A stretch of 64,000 nucleotides of DNA from Aequorivita viscosa (GCF_900106795.1 NZ_FNNS01000008.1:87311-151310), one strand, 5' to 3'. Shown: positions 28,051 through 38,046, counted from the stretch's first letter. Notes: generated by a model not told the origin, from the letters alone. Numbers and translations are program-made.

Positions 28051-28265
28051 GTGTCCGATTAAAATATTTCAAAATTCCGTTCAGCCAAAGCTGACAGGCA
28101 CTGAAAGAATTTTTATTAAAGCGATAGCTTGCTATTAAGCTCACCACTAAAATGTAACAACTAAAAAGTATACTTAATCCATTTAACTTAACTGTCAACC
28201 CATTAAGAAGCAAGTCTTATGTCCTACGTCTTTCAGCGAAGCGGTCTTCCATCTTAATCGGACAC
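28051..28265. mobile_element. MITE-like element with 12-bp terminal inverted repeats
   Basis: GTGTCCGATTAA (28051-28062) and TTAATCGGACAC (28254-28265) are perfect inverted repeats bounding 215 bp with no open frame of note. Interior fragments CTTTCAGCGAAGCGG and TTCAGCCAAAGCTG are also partly inverted. This looks like a miniature inverted-repeat element left by an insertion sequence. A clean target duplication was not seen. It occupies most of the 326-bp gap between two genes. Confidence 0.55.
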
Positions 28266-28276
28266 GACTAATAGTT

Positions 28277-29884
28277 TTAGAACTTTACGTCTGGATGAAT
28301 CCCCCAACGTGTTCTATCGGCGTATGCAAAGTCTAATTGATACTTCGCAGGAATATCTCCATCTCGCATAGATCCTGGTTTAATAGATGGGAAAAGCTCT
28401 TCATACGTAATCATATCATTAAACGAAATTCGTCTATAAATATGAGAACGCGTTAGGTTTCCAGTTTCATCTAAACCAGAGGCTCCTAGAAGTTCAACAA
28501 AATTTTCAATAGTTTTTTGGTGGTAATTCGCAACTCTTGTCATTTTATCTGCAGGAACCAGTCCTTTAGTTAATTTAGGATCTTGTGTTGCGATACCTGT
28601 AGGACATTTGTTTGTGTTACAAATTAACGCCTGAATACAACCTAAAGCCAACATCATAGCACGTGCCTGATAACACGCATCGGCACCCAATGCTATAGCA
28701 CGAGCAACGTGAAACGCGGAAGTAATTTTACCAGCAGCAATAAGTTTAATATGTTGGCGGATTCCCATACCTCTAAGGATATTATGAACAAAATCAAGAC
28801 CGTCTATTAAGGGCGCACCAACGTAATTACTGAATTCTGGTGGAGCTGCTCCCGTTCCTCCTTCGCCTCCATCTACTGCAATATAATCTGGATATATATC
28901 CAACTCTACCATGGCTTGACAAATGGAAATAAACTCACTCTTATAACCAATACACAGTTTAAAACCAATTGGCTTGCCGCCAGATAAATCTCGCAATTTT
29001 TTAATAAACTTCACCATTTCCAATGGCGTATCAAAAGCCGAATGATAAGGTGGCGAAACTACTTTGGTATGCGGTTTTATATGTCGTATTCTCGCAATTT
29101 CTTCAGAGTTTTTTTCGGCTGGCAAAATACCTCCGTGTCCAGGTTTTGCACCTTGAGAAATTTTTATCTCAATCATTTTAACCTGTGGTTGTTTCGATTT
29201 CTCTGCAAAAAGTTCAGGATTAAATTTACCATCCTCGGTTCGGCATCCAAAGTAACCCGTTCCAATTTGCCAAATAATATCGCCACCGTGCTTTAAGTGG
29301 TAATCGCTCAACCCTCCTTCACCAGTGTTATGAGCAAAATTCCCAAGTTTCGCCCCACCATTTAAAGCTTCAATAGCAGCCGCGCTAAGAGACCCAAAAC
29401 TCATTGCCGAGATATTCAATATACTAGCCGAATAAGGTTGCTTACAATCCTTATTTCCTATCATTACACGAGGGTCTGGATTTAATGTGTCAAAAGCTTT
29501 AGGTGCGATTGAATGACAAATCCACTCATATCCTTCTGCATAAACGTCATGCTGTGTTCCAAAAGGAATCGTATCACGAACCGATTTCGCTCTTTGATAC
29601 ACTGTAGAACGATCTACTCTATTAAATGGACGCCCGTCGATATCAGATTCAATAAAATACTGATACATTTTTGGGCGCAACTCTTCCAACACATAACGCA
29701 ACCTACCTAACACTGGGTAATTTCGCATAATGGTGTGTCGGGTTTGCGATATATCATAATAACCTAAAATAGTTATCGCCAACGTGATTGCAAAAACCAC
29801 GTACCAATTAGAACTTAAAAAAAATGCCAACGCAAATGTTACTACGAGCGAAATACTCGAAATTATATAGAAATTTGTACGCAT
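28277..29884 (-). CDS. FMN-binding glutamate-synthase-family protein (GltB domain)
   Basis: A 535-residue protein with one or two N-terminal membrane helices (about 7-45) followed by the FMN/glutamate synthase domain (GltB, about 80-520). GGEGGTGAAP marks the FMN phosphate site. The iron-sulfur cysteine pattern C-x5-C-x4-C (GCIQALICNTNKCPTG) of GOGAT is present. It lacks the glutaminase domain, so it is not a full glutamate synthase. Such stand-alone proteins are widespread, but their substrate is not firmly known. It is monocistronic; the 450 bp to the divergent GTPase gene have no other gene that I can support. Confidence 0.88.
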   Translation of the reverse strand: MRTNFYIISSISLVVTFALAFFLSSNWYVVFAITLAITILGYYDISQTRHTIMRNYPVLGRLRYVLEELRPKMYQYFIESDIDGRPFNRVDRSTVYQRAKSVRDTIPFGTQHDVYAEGYEWICHSIAPKAFDTLNPDPRVMIGNKDCKQPYSASILNISAMSFGSLSAAAIEALNGGAKLGNFAHNTGEGGLSDYHLKHGGDIIWQIGTGYFGCRTEDGKFNPELFAEKSKQPQVKMIEIKISQGAKPGHGGILPAEKNSEEIARIRHIKPHTKVVSPPYHSAFDTPLEMVKFIKKLRDLSGGKPIGFKLCIGYKSEFISICQAMVELDIYPDYIAVDGGEGGTGAAPPEFSNYVGAPLIDGLDFVHNILRGMGIRQHIKLIAAGKITSAFHVARAIALGADACYQARAMMLALGCIQALICNTNKCPTGIATQDPKLTKGLVPADKMTRVANYHQKTIENFVELLGASGLDETGNLTRSHIYRRISFNDMITYEELFPSIKPGSMRDGDIPAKYQLDFAYADRTRWGIHPDVKF

Positions 29885-30334
29885 AATTAGGGTTTATTGA
29901 ATTCGAATCTGTGTTCTAGACAATTAATGTGCTATTATTAAATTTCAACAATTGATAATCAACTCATTGTAGATTGTGATTACAAAGTGCAAATTACAAC
30001 TAATTTCTAAAGATTCTAATAAGTATTGGCAGGAATAATCCGATATTCTTTTTTTGTTTTTAAAGCTGAAAATAAAAAAGCAAACCAAGACGAAACGATT
30101 AAAATATAAGTTTATTAAAACAGTACTAATTCAATAAAACACATCAAATTTTAAGCTTTATAATACTTTTTGTATAATGTGCAATAAGTATTATATACAG
30201 TATTAAAATGAAGAAAATTTTGATTATTTTTCCAGAGACAGATTCAATACTATGGAATTGTTTTCGTGAAATAAGATAACACATCATTGGTTTAATTTAA
30301 CCACCTTCAAATCTCTTAGTTTATTGAAAAATGA

Positions 30335-31432
30335 ATGAACAGAATTAAAAAGTATATGAAAGACGATATTGGTAAAATAATTCAGGAATCGATAAACAGT
30401 GCTATAACTGATCGAGGGGAAGTAAACATATTAATTGCAGGAAAAACTGGCGTTGGTAAATCTACATTGATTAACGCTGTGTTTCAGGGGAATTTTGCCA
30501 CTACAGGACAAGGACGGCCGGTAACACAGAAAACGCGTGAAATAAAGAAAGAAGGAATTCCGCTAACCTTATTTGACACGAGAGGATTAGAACTAAAGGA
30601 TTATCGTGAAACCTTCCGTGAGCTAGAGAGTTTTGTTAAAAATAAAAACGATGACGCTAACCCAATGAACCATATCCATATGGCTTGGATATGTATCGAC
30701 GAAGGCTCAAGACGTGTTGAAGACGCCGAAATAGAGCTGTGCGACCTACTAGCAAGTTATATGCCCGTTATTGGCGTAATTACCAAAGCATCTTCGGATG
30801 AAGGTTTTAGGGCAAAAGTTATCGACATTTTAAAATCTGCAAAAAATGTTGTTCGGGTGAATTCAATTCCTAAAATACTGGATGACGGCTATGTTATAAA
30901 ACCTTCTGGACTTAATGAGCTTGTGGAATTAGCTATGGAAATTGTTCCCGAAGGCCAAAAAAATGCCTTTGTTGCTGCACAAAAGGTGAGCATTAAGCAA
31001 AAAAAAAATAAATCGCACGCCATAGTTGCTACTGCTGCTACATCGGCCGCTGCAACTGGTGCAATTCCAATTCCATTTTCAGACGCTTTTGCACTAGTAC
31101 CAATTCAAGTTGGCATGTTGGCTGGAATAACCGCAGTTTTCGGATTTGAATTAAAAAAGGCCTTTCTATCTACATTAGTTTCTTCAACCATTACGGCAGG
31201 TGGCGCTACTTTAATTGGCAAAACAATTGTTTCCAACTTATTTAAAATGTTTCCTGGAATAGGAAGCGTAGCAGGTGGAGCTATTTCAGCATCAACAGCT
31301 TCCGCGTTAACAGTCGCTTTTGGAGAAGCCTATATTGCCGCTTTGGCTTACCTTCTAAAAGATAAAGATATTTCGGAAGTGAGTGAGGCCGATATTCTCA
31401 CAGAGTTTAGGAAAAGATATCTACACCAATAA
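30335..31432 (+). CDS. Membrane-associated dynamin/Era-like GTPase with DUF697-like tail
   Basis: A 365-residue GTPase. The G1 motif is GKTGVGKS at 36-43, a candidate switch threonine is in TQKT, G3 is DTRG, and G4-like ITKAS follows. The C-terminal part (about 215-345) is hydrophobic and rich in Ala and Gly with two or three membrane segments (IVATAATSAAATGAIPIPF...), resembling DUF697. Proteins of this type occur with stress or phage-defence genes, but here it stands alone. Start ATG 30335 is chosen over an overlapping out-of-frame ATG at 30331. The function is unknown. Confidence 0.8.
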   Translation: MNRIKKYMKDDIGKIIQESINSAITDRGEVNILIAGKTGVGKSTLINAVFQGNFATTGQGRPVTQKTREIKKEGIPLTLFDTRGLELKDYRETFRELESFVKNKNDDANPMNHIHMAWICIDEGSRRVEDAEIELCDLLASYMPVIGVITKASSDEGFRAKVIDILKSAKNVVRVNSIPKILDDGYVIKPSGLNELVELAMEIVPEGQKNAFVAAQKVSIKQKKNKSHAIVATAATSAAATGAIPIPFSDAFALVPIQVGMLAGITAVFGFELKKAFLSTLVSSTITAGGATLIGKTIVSNLFKMFPGIGSVAGGAISASTASALTVAFGEAYIAALAYLLKDKDISEVSEADILTEFRKRYLHQ

Positions 31433-31450
31433 TTCAATTTAAAAAGAATA

Positions 31451-31480
31451 AAAAAGCTGCCTACAATGGGGCAGCTTTTT
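31451..31480. terminator. Bidirectional terminator
   Basis: AAAAAGCTGCC pairs with GGCAGCTTTTT around an 8-base loop, giving a T-run on both strands. It serves the convergent GTPase and T9SS protein genes. Confidence 0.88.
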
Positions 31481-31507
31481 TCTAAGTTATTTAGTAAATT
31501 CTTTACA

Positions 31508-32248
31508 TTATTGTTTAAAAACCTTGAATGTTTTTTGAGTTCCATTTTCAAATTTAATCTTGAAAATATAAGCCCCTGTTAATAGTGAAGATACATTTAC
31601 ACGATCTTTATTGAAGTTCGTGTTATTAATAACTCTTTGTCCTAACAAGTTGAAAGCTTCAACACTTACAATTGAAGAATTTGAAGTAATGTTTAACACA
31701 TCGGTCATAGGATTTGGGAAATAATTAAATCGAACGTCACTGTTGTCGTCAATCCCTACTGTCCCCCCTGCAGTCCAAATAATATCATCAATTTTTACTT
31801 GTCCAATTGCCGGATCTGCTGGGTTGTTAAAGGTAATAACCACGTCTCCTTCAAGATTAATCTCAATCACTCCAGAATCTTTTATAACATCTAGCTCATC
31901 CTCGCTAGTTGCAGTATAAACCAATTCACCGTTAACAAGAACTTCTAAGCCAACGTTGGTAGAAAACGCTTGAGAATATGAAAATTGTAGCGTTCCAATA
32001 CCGTTAGATAAGGTTTCTGATTCGAGAAACATTGGGTTGTCTCTATTTCGCCCTAGCGTAATTGCTTTTCCGTTTAATTCTAAATCTCCACGAGATTGTC
32101 CGAAAGTCCAAGTAATTCCATCTTGGCCTACAAAAGTTCCGTCAGTATAGGAGTTACCTGTCAGATCTAAATTGTCAAATGTTTCGTGTCCTTGAGCATA
32201 AGTCATGGAACTCAACATCACGCTTAATAAAAGTAAAATTTTTTTCAT
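31508..32248 (-). CDS. T9SS type A sorting-domain protein
   Basis: A secreted or surface protein of 246 residues. It has a signal peptide (to about Ala18) and a beta-rich body of about 150 residues resembling a carbohydrate-binding or jelly-roll module. A C-terminal T9SS sorting domain (about 175-246) has FNYFPNPMTDVLNI, NLLGQRV, LLTGAYIFKIKF and a basic end. There is no catalytic motif. It is monocistronic; the 262-bp upstream region holds a TATCTTAG box close to consensus and nothing else recognised. Confidence 0.85.
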   Translation of the reverse strand: MKKILLLLSVMLSSMTYAQGHETFDNLDLTGNSYTDGTFVGQDGITWTFGQSRGDLELNGKAITLGRNRDNPMFLESETLSNGIGTLQFSYSQAFSTNVGLEVLVNGELVYTATSEDELDVIKDSGVIEINLEGDVVITFNNPADPAIGQVKIDDIIWTAGGTVGIDDNSDVRFNYFPNPMTDVLNITSNSSIVSVEAFNLLGQRVINNTNFNKDRVNVSSLLTGAYIFKIKFENGTQKTFKVFKQ

Positions 32249-32510
32249 TGATACAGTTTTAAGTTAATAATAGAACTAAGATACTAATATAAAAGGTATT
32301 AAAAAAATCATTGACAATCCCACCAATGGTTTTTACGCCTCATATTTGACACCTAAAACTTGATGACTATATGAAATTCAAAAACAGTCATTGGGTTATA
32401 CCTATGGTTGAGAGTTTTACTATATTTGGGAGATTATCCAACCATTTTAATTGGCGTAAAAACTCTTAAAATTGTTAACCTTAATTTAATATTAAACAGC
32501 TGTATATATT

Positions 32511-33305
32511 ATGTTTTCAAGAATAAAAATACTCGCCGCCCTACTTGCTCTAACTGTTGTTTTGGGGTGTAATGAGAAAAAGAAAGATGAAGAAGGTACA
32601 GAATCTGAAATTAAAATTGAAAATACTAATGTAAAACCGAAAGCTCCAAGACCCGAAAAAGCTGCTGCCACAAATTTTACTGGTGACGGCGTATGGGTAA
32701 GCAAAAAATATACTGATAAACTTCTAGCCACAAAATCTCCTAAAAAGTCCCAAGATGCAACGCCTATCACTATGATGATTTTACCAAACGCTTTACATAA
32801 GGATGCGACGGTTGTTTTGGAATTTCACGAAGGCGGAACAGGAAAACTCGTTAAGAAAAACAATGGTTACGAAATTCAATCTAAAAAAGAAGATGGTCCT
32901 TCCCACGCTTTTCAATATGTAAAAGGAGGGCTTAAAACTAAGAATGATGAATTTATAAAACTGAAGTTTAAGGGTAACAAAAACGACTACAAAGTAGCTG
33001 AGCAACTGCTTTTTGCCGGAAAATATGATTTAGATGGAAAACAAGTTGAATTTACTCCAAACGGAAAAGTTACCGGACTCGATTCTTTCTCGTATTATTC
33101 CGTGTTAATTGATTATTACGATGCTGGAATGCAAGTTGATCAAATTAGACTTGGCAAAAGTTACGAAAACAGCGAATTGTACGGATTTAAGTTCAAAAAT
33201 GACAAATTGTTGATTTACGAACTCAAATGCACCGATGGCGACGGCAAATACTGCAATGTTGTTAAGTACGGCAAAAGATTATATAAACTAGAAAAGAAGA
33301 ATTAA
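32511..33305 (+). CDS. Lipoprotein of unknown function
   Basis: A 264-residue lipoprotein: a signal with lipobox VLGC (Cys20), then a highly charged linker (KKKDEEGTESE) and a beta-rich body with repeated Lys/Gly-rich strands. I recognise no family and no catalytic site. It is convergent with hisS, 33 bp away, and stands alone. An outer-membrane location is likely from the lipid anchor; function is unknown. Confidence 0.8.
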   Translation: MFSRIKILAALLALTVVLGCNEKKKDEEGTESEIKIENTNVKPKAPRPEKAAATNFTGDGVWVSKKYTDKLLATKSPKKSQDATPITMMILPNALHKDATVVLEFHEGGTGKLVKKNNGYEIQSKKEDGPSHAFQYVKGGLKTKNDEFIKLKFKGNKNDYKVAEQLLFAGKYDLDGKQVEFTPNGKVTGLDSFSYYSVLIDYYDAGMQVDQIRLGKSYENSELYGFKFKNDKLLIYELKCTDGDGKYCNVVKYGKRLYKLEKKN

Positions 33306-33338
33306 CGCATCAAAATCTGTTTCGACTCATAAAATCGC

Positions 33339-34706
33339 CTAGCTTTTTAATGCATTTTTAAGCGCAGTTAAATCAAGACTTCTTTGTTCTCCAGTTTTCA
33401 TATTCTTTAGCGTAAAAACTTGCTGCTCTATTTCTGATTCTCCAGCTAACACAGTAAATGGGATATCACGTTTGTCGGCATAGCCCATTTGTTTCCCCAT
33501 TTTTGCGGCATCGGGATATAATTCGGCTGCAACTCCGTTAACACGTAACTCTTTAATGGCTTTCATTGCGTACAAAGATTCCTGTTCGCCAAAATTTAGG
33601 AAGAGTGCTTTGCTGTTTTCTGAAATGGTTTCTGGAAAAAGGTTCAATTCTTCCAATACCAAATAAATACGATCTAAGCCAAAAGAAATTCCCATTCCAC
33701 TCATATCTTTCAGACCAAAAATACTCGTTAGGTCATCGTATCTACCGCCTCCGCCAATACTTCCCATTTTTACTTCCGCAGGTGCTGAAACTTCAAGAAT
33801 GGCTCCTGTGTAATAGTTTAAACCTCTAGCTAGCGTGACATCTATTTGAAGACTGGCAGTTCTCAGACCTAATGTTTCAATTGTTTTAGAAATAAATTCC
33901 AATTCCTCTACTCCTTGAGTTCCCATAGTAGAATTGATTAGCAATTCTCTCAAACTCTGCAATTGTTCAATAGCACTTCCTTTCAAAGAGAATAAAGGCT
34001 GTAGTTTTTCTAATGCGGCTTCTGGAATACCTTTTTCGCGCATTTCTTTTTTAACGCCTTCTTCCCCAATTTTATCGAGTTTATCGAGCGCAACTGTAAA
34101 GTCAATCAATTTGTCCTCTGCGCCAATAGTTTCAGCAATTCCAGACAAAATCTTTCGGTTATTGATTTTTATGGTAACGCCTTTCAATCCGAGGTCAGTA
34201 AAAACCGCATCGTATAGTTGTATAAACTCAACTTCTTGCCATAGCGATTTAGATCCCACTACATCGGCATCACATTGATAAAACTCGCGGAACCTACCTT
34301 TCTGAGGCCTGTCGGCACGCCACACGGGCTGTATTTGATAGCGTTTAAAAGGGAAGGTAATTTCATTTCTATGCTGCACCACGTATCGCGCGAAGGGAAC
34401 TGTTAAGTCGTAACGCAGCGCCTTTTCGGAAATTTTTGGGGTAATTTTAGTACTATCTTTTTCAGAATAAAGAGTGTCATTTACTTTGGAAAGAAAATCA
34501 CCACTGTTCAATAATTTAAAAATAAGTCGATCTCCTTCTTCCCCATATTTCCCCATCAGGGTTTCACTATTTTCAAAAGAAGGCGTTTCTATAGGCTGAA
34601 ACCCATAAAGCGCAAAGTTTTTCTTTATAGTATCAAAAATATAATTACGACGGCCTACTTCTACTGGATTGAAATCGCGAGTACCTTTGGGAATTGATGG
34701 CTTCAA
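33339..34706 (-). CDS. hisS: Histidyl-tRNA synthetase
   Basis: A class II aminoacyl-tRNA synthetase charging tRNA-His. It has 455 residues, the length usual in Bacteroidota. The N-terminal signature is KGTRDFNP. Motif 2 is in [15 protein letters not shown], the histidine-A loop is in [10 protein letters not shown], and motif 3 is [17 protein letters not shown]-terminal anticodon-binding domain follows (from about 365). It converges on the lipoprotein gene and is divergent from the ABC permease gene. Confidence 0.96.
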   Translation of the reverse strand: MKPSIPKGTRDFNPVEVGRRNYIFDTIKKNFALYGFQPIETPSFENSETLMGKYGEEGDRLIFKLLNSGDFLSKVNDTLYSEKDSTKITPKISEKALRYDLTVPFARYVVQHRNEITFPFKRYQIQPVWRADRPQKGRFREFYQCDADVVGSKSLWQEVEFIQLYDAVFTDLGLKGVTIKINNRKILSGIAETIGAEDKLIDFTVALDKLDKIGEEGVKKEMREKGIPEAALEKLQPLFSLKGSAIEQLQSLRELLINSTMGTQGVEELEFISKTIETLGLRTASLQIDVTLARGLNYYTGAILEVSAPAEVKMGSIGGGGRYDDLTSIFGLKDMSGMGISFGLDRIYLVLEELNLFPETISENSKALFLNFGEQESLYAMKAIKELRVNGVAAELYPDAAKMGKQMGYADKRDIPFTVLAGESEIEQQVFTLKNMKTGEQRSLDLTALKNALKS

Positions 34707-34873
34707 AATAGATTTGAGATGTTAGATGTTAGACTTCAGACTAGAGAGTAGGGAACAAAAACTCTGCTCATAACTAAAAACTCGCAAGTCTAAAATTTTA
34801 AAAATGCAAATATCCTAAATAATAGTAACTTTATCCAAGTTTTACAGTCTAATGGGTAACACAAATTAAAAAT

Positions 34874-36115
34874 ATGTTTTCACTCTTTCGCGAGAATGTT
34901 CGAATTGCCCTAGATTCCATTAAAGGTCAGTTGCTCCGGACCATCCTAACCATAGTAATTATAGGTATTGGAATATGGGCATTGGTAGGTATTCTAAGTG
35001 CCGTTAAGGCTTTGGAAAACACGATTTCGACCAATTTTGCTTCGATGGGTGCAAATACTTTTAATATTCAGCGATATCAATTCACGGTTCAGACGCGCAA
35101 CAGCGGAGAGCGTGAAAAGATAAACCCTATAATAAGCTACAATAACGTACGTGAGTTTATTAATACGTACGACTTCCCTATGACAAAAACCTCGCTTTCT
35201 TTTCGCGGAACTTCAAATGCTGAAGTAAAATACGGCTCTGAAAAAACCGATCCAGAGGTTCAAGTGTACGGTGTTAACGAGCATTATCTTGAAAACACAG
35301 GGACAGAAATAGACAGCGGACGGAACTTTACGGTTTTTGATATTACAAACAACAATAAGGTTTGCATTTTGGGATCGGATTTTATGAAGAATTTGTTTAA
35401 AAATGAAAACCCCTTAAACAAAACAGTAAGTATTCGAGGTGTCCGATTTAAAGTTATCGGCATTTTAGAATCTAAAGGATCTACCTTTGGTAATAACCAA
35501 GATTTAAAGATGCTTATTCCAGTACAAGTAGCACGGGGGATTTATACAGAACCCAATATCAATTACAACATTAGTGTGAAAGTTAGCGACAAACAAATGA
35601 TGGAAGCCGCACAAGATGAAGCAATTATTACTTTTAGGAATATTCGAGGTTTGAATCCGTTAGAAGACAATGATTTCGGGATTGAGCGCAGTGACGATTT
35701 GATTAACCGAATTACTTCAATCACAGGGTATTTGTCGGTTGCTGCTTGGATAATTAGCATTATTACAATCCTAGGATCGTCTATTGCGTTAATGAACATA
35801 ATGCTTGTTTCTGTAAGCGAACGAACACGGGAAATAGGCGTACGTAAAGCCCTGGGCGCCAAGCGAGCCACCATCTCGACTCAGTTTTTTATTGAAACAA
35901 TTGTCATTGGCCAGTTTGGTAGTATTTTAGGAATTATATTAGGCGTACTAACAGGTTTTGCGTTTGCCAAAATTTTTGAGTTCGACTTTAGTCTTCCGTG
36001 GGCAGCAATGATTTGGGCAACGATAATTACGTTTATTGTAGCTGTAATTGCAGGTTCTTACCCAGCGGCAAAAGCAGCTCGATTGGATCCCATTGAGAGT
36101 TTAAGACACGAATAG
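34874..36115 (+). CDS. MacB/FtsX-type ABC transporter permease
   Basis: A 413-residue inner-membrane permease. It has one N-terminal helix (about 19-42), a large periplasmic MacB-like domain (about 43-285), and three C-terminal helices forming the FtsX domain, with the coupling segment ERTREIGVRKALGAKR between them. No ABC ATPase gene is adjacent, so its partner is encoded elsewhere. The substrate could be a lipoprotein, peptide or antimicrobial, and is unknown. It is divergent from hisS. Confidence 0.88.
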   Translation: MFSLFRENVRIALDSIKGQLLRTILTIVIIGIGIWALVGILSAVKALENTISTNFASMGANTFNIQRYQFTVQTRNSGEREKINPIISYNNVREFINTYDFPMTKTSLSFRGTSNAEVKYGSEKTDPEVQVYGVNEHYLENTGTEIDSGRNFTVFDITNNNKVCILGSDFMKNLFKNENPLNKTVSIRGVRFKVIGILESKGSTFGNNQDLKMLIPVQVARGIYTEPNINYNISVKVSDKQMMEAAQDEAIITFRNIRGLNPLEDNDFGIERSDDLINRITSITGYLSVAAWIISIITILGSSIALMNIMLVSVSERTREIGVRKALGAKRATISTQFFIETIVIGQFGSILGIILGVLTGFAFAKIFEFDFSLPWAAMIWATIITFIVAVIAGSYPAAKAARLDPIESLRHE

Positions 36116-36199
36116 GAGTAAAACCCAAATGACAAATTTCAAACAACAAACTTTGCGCTTCAAAAGAGATCGATATTCTTTTGAAGAATATTGTTTTGG

Positions 36200-36673
36200 C
36201 TATTCCTCAAGAAGATCGCTGAAATAAGTAAAAAGTTCGCCTTTAGTTATTGAAGCTCCTTGTTGAATCAGCACAAAAATATCTTTATTTCTATCTTCTT
36301 TTAATGCTTTGGTAGAAGTGTACAGTACCACAGAATCATCCTGAATATTTTGTTGTAGCCACTTATAGCCATATTTGGTTGTTATGTCTATATTGGTATT
36401 TTCAATTTTAATAGCTATTAAGTCGATGTGGGTTTGCGAAATACGAAACAACATTAATTGCTGAGGAGAAATATGCTCTAGAAACTTTACTTTATTTAAA
36501 ACACCTTCCCAAACAAGGTCGCTAAAAATGTCTAGTTCTTGTTCCACTACTTCGGGCTTGGTGCTTTTCAATTCCGCCCATTCTTCGGCTGTTATGGATT
36601 GAGTCGCTAAAAAGTTGATGAATTCTTTATGAAGTTCTTCAAATTGTTCTTTAGTCAATCTGGCGTATTTCAT
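36200..36673 (-). CDS. Conserved protein of unknown function (possibly DUF6495)
   Basis: A 157-residue soluble protein with an acidic, helical N-terminal half (LTKEQFEELHKEF) and a mixed C-terminal half (TTKYGYKWLQQN, FVLIQQGASIT). I recognise it only as a conserved flavobacterial protein near ribosomal genes, perhaps the DUF6495 family; I am not certain of that name. It lies downstream of rplI beyond a terminator, on the same strand. The reaction or partner is unknown. Confidence 0.75.
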   Translation of the reverse strand: MKYARLTKEQFEELHKEFINFLATQSITAEEWAELKSTKPEVVEQELDIFSDLVWEGVLNKVKFLEHISPQQLMLFRISQTHIDLIAIKIENTNIDITTKYGYKWLQQNIQDDSVVLYTSTKALKEDRNKDIFVLIQQGASITKGELFTYFSDLLEE

Positions 36674-36721
36674 TTTATCGTATTTAAAAAATTGTATTGC
36701 AAAAAACAGTTTGTAAATAAA

Positions 36722-36748
36722 AAGCCTTCCCCAGAATGAGAAAGGCTT
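36722..36748 (-). terminator. Terminator of the rpsF-rpsR-rplI operon
   Basis: On the minus strand AAGCCTTTC pairs with GGAAGGCTT and is followed by TTTTA. It lies 21 bp after the rplI stop. Confidence 0.8.
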
Positions 36749-36769
36749 ATTTTATTATAACTAAGAAAG

Positions 36770-37306
36770 TTATTCAGTTTCAGAATTATCTTCTGCTTTC
36801 ACCTCTTCTTTAACTTCAGCTTTTGGCTTTGCAGCCGCTTTAGATTTAGATTCCGGTTTTGCTTCAGCAACTACTTCAAAAGCGAAGTTACTGATAACAT
36901 CACGGTGGAAACGGATTGTAGCATCATACTGTCCAGCACGTTTTACAATACCTCCAGCAATAGCGATGAATTTTTTATCGATAGAAACTCCTGCTTTATC
37001 AAGGGCTTCGGCAAGGTCGGCATTAGTTACCGAACCAAACAATTTATCGCCTTCGCCTGTTTTAGCAGTAATTTTAATGTCAAGACCATTAAGCTTTTCA
37101 GCTTGAGCCTTAGCTTCATCAACAACTTTCTTTTCTTTAAAAGCACGTTGCTTAAGCGTTTCTGCCAATACTTTTTTAGCAGAAGGCGTTGCCAAAGTAG
37201 CGTAGCCTTGTGGAATTAAGTAATTCCGGCCATAGCCATTTTTAACTGTAACAAGATCGTCTGCAAAACCCAGATTTTCTACGTCTTTTTTCAATATAAG
37301 TTCCAT
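36770..37306 (-). CDS. rplI: 50S ribosomal protein L9
   Basis: Large-subunit protein binding 23S rRNA. The N-terminal signature MELILKKDVENLGFADDLVTVK and the GYGRNYLIPQGYA motif are diagnostic, followed by the long central helix and the C-terminal domain (about 65-150). An extra Lys/Ala/Glu-rich tail of about 28 residues extends beyond the usual 150, as in other Bacteroidota L9. It is the last gene of the S6-S18-L9 operon, 16 bp after rpsR. Confidence 0.97.
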   Translation of the reverse strand: MELILKKDVENLGFADDLVTVKNGYGRNYLIPQGYATLATPSAKKVLAETLKQRAFKEKKVVDEAKAQAEKLNGLDIKITAKTGEGDKLFGSVTNADLAEALDKAGVSIDKKFIAIAGGIVKRAGQYDATIRFHRDVISNFAFEVVAEAKPESKSKAAAKPKAEVKEEVKAEDNSETE

Positions 37307-37322
37307 AATACGTTCTGGTTTT

Positions 37323-37619
37323 TTATTTTAATAAATCGGTTACATAAGGCATAAGTGCCAAATGACGAGCTCTTTTTACTGCAACAGCTACTTTTCTTTG
37401 GTATTTTAAAGAAGTTCCTGTAAGTCTTCTTGGTAAAATTTTACCTTGCTCGTTTACAAATCTTAATAAGAAATCTGCGTCTTTATAGTCGACATACTTA
37501 ATGCCCGACCTTTTGAACATACAGTATTTTTTAGTTTTGTTTGTTTCTATGTTAAGCGGAGTAAGATATCTAATCTCTCCGTCTTTTTTTCCTTTTGCTT
37601 GTTGTTGAAGTGTTGCCAT
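37323..37619 (-). CDS. rpsR: 30S ribosomal protein S18
   Basis: Small-subunit protein that pairs with S6. It has 98 residues. The motif [20 protein letters not shown] (about 56-75) is the S18 signature, and the C-terminus [10 protein letters not shown] is typical. It lies 3 bp downstream of rpsF and 16 bp upstream of rplI, so it is translationally coupled in one operon. Confidence 0.97.
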   Translation of the reverse strand: MATLQQQAKGKKDGEIRYLTPLNIETNKTKKYCMFKRSGIKYVDYKDADFLLRFVNEQGKILPRRLTGTSLKYQRKVAVAVKRARHLALMPYVTDLLK

Positions 37620-37622
37620 GGC

Positions 37623-37961
37623 TTACGCAGATTTTTTATTACGGTTTCTTCTTTTTTCGGCCCAAGCAATTGCATGCTTGTCTAAACTTACTGAAAGGTA
37701 ACGCATAAAACGCTCATCTCTTTTAAATTCAGTTTCAAGATCGTTTACCGTGTCTCCATCAACGGTGTACTCAAAAAGATGATAAAATCCACTCTTTTTG
37801 TTCTGGATAGGGTATGCTAATTTCTTTAGCCCCCAGTTTTCTTTGGATATCATCTTAGCACCTTTAGAAACAAGAAAATCTTCGTATTTCTGTACTGTCT
37901 CCTTTATCTGGTCTTCAGATAAAACGGGATTTAAGATGAAAACAGTTTCATAATGATTCAT
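37623..37961 (-). CDS. rpsF: 30S ribosomal protein S6
   Basis: Small-subunit protein, 112 residues, forming a dimer with S18. The N-terminal NHYETVFILNPVLSEDQI, the LAYPIQNKKSGFYHLFEY strand pair and the DERFMRYLSVSLDKHA motif are diagnostic. It opens the rpsF-rpsR-rplI operon behind a strong consensus promoter and a short leader containing a small hairpin. Confidence 0.97.
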   Translation of the reverse strand: MNHYETVFILNPVLSEDQIKETVQKYEDFLVSKGAKMISKENWGLKKLAYPIQNKKSGFYHLFEYTVDGDTVNDLETEFKRDERFMRYLSVSLDKHAIAWAEKRRNRNKKSA

Positions 37962-37993
37962 AAAAAATCTATTAATAATTAATGTTTAAACTT

Positions 37994-38008
37994 TTGGCTT
38001 TCTGCCAA
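37994..38008 (-). promoter_or_regulatory. Leader hairpin before rpsF
   Basis: On the minus strand TTGGC pairs with GCCAA around AGAAA, inside the untranslated leader of rpsF. S6:S18 feedback leaders are known in other bacteria; whether this hairpin acts that way is unknown. Confidence 0.35.
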
Positions 38009-38015
38009 GAGGGCG

Positions 38016-38046
38016 CAAAAATACTATTTTATTTCTTACCATCAAA
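38016..38046 (-). promoter_or_regulatory. Consensus Bacteroidota promoter of rpsF operon
   Basis: Reading the minus strand: TTTG (38043-38046), a 19-bp spacer, then TATTTTTG (38016-38023). Both boxes and the spacing match the Bacteroidota housekeeping consensus TTTG / TAnnTTTG. Confidence 0.8.

Noticed and set aside
30208..30279. 23-codon frame in the gap before the GTPase gene
   Set aside because: Too short, no signal or membrane pattern, and no link to a neighbour; it does not go beyond chance in AT-rich DNA.
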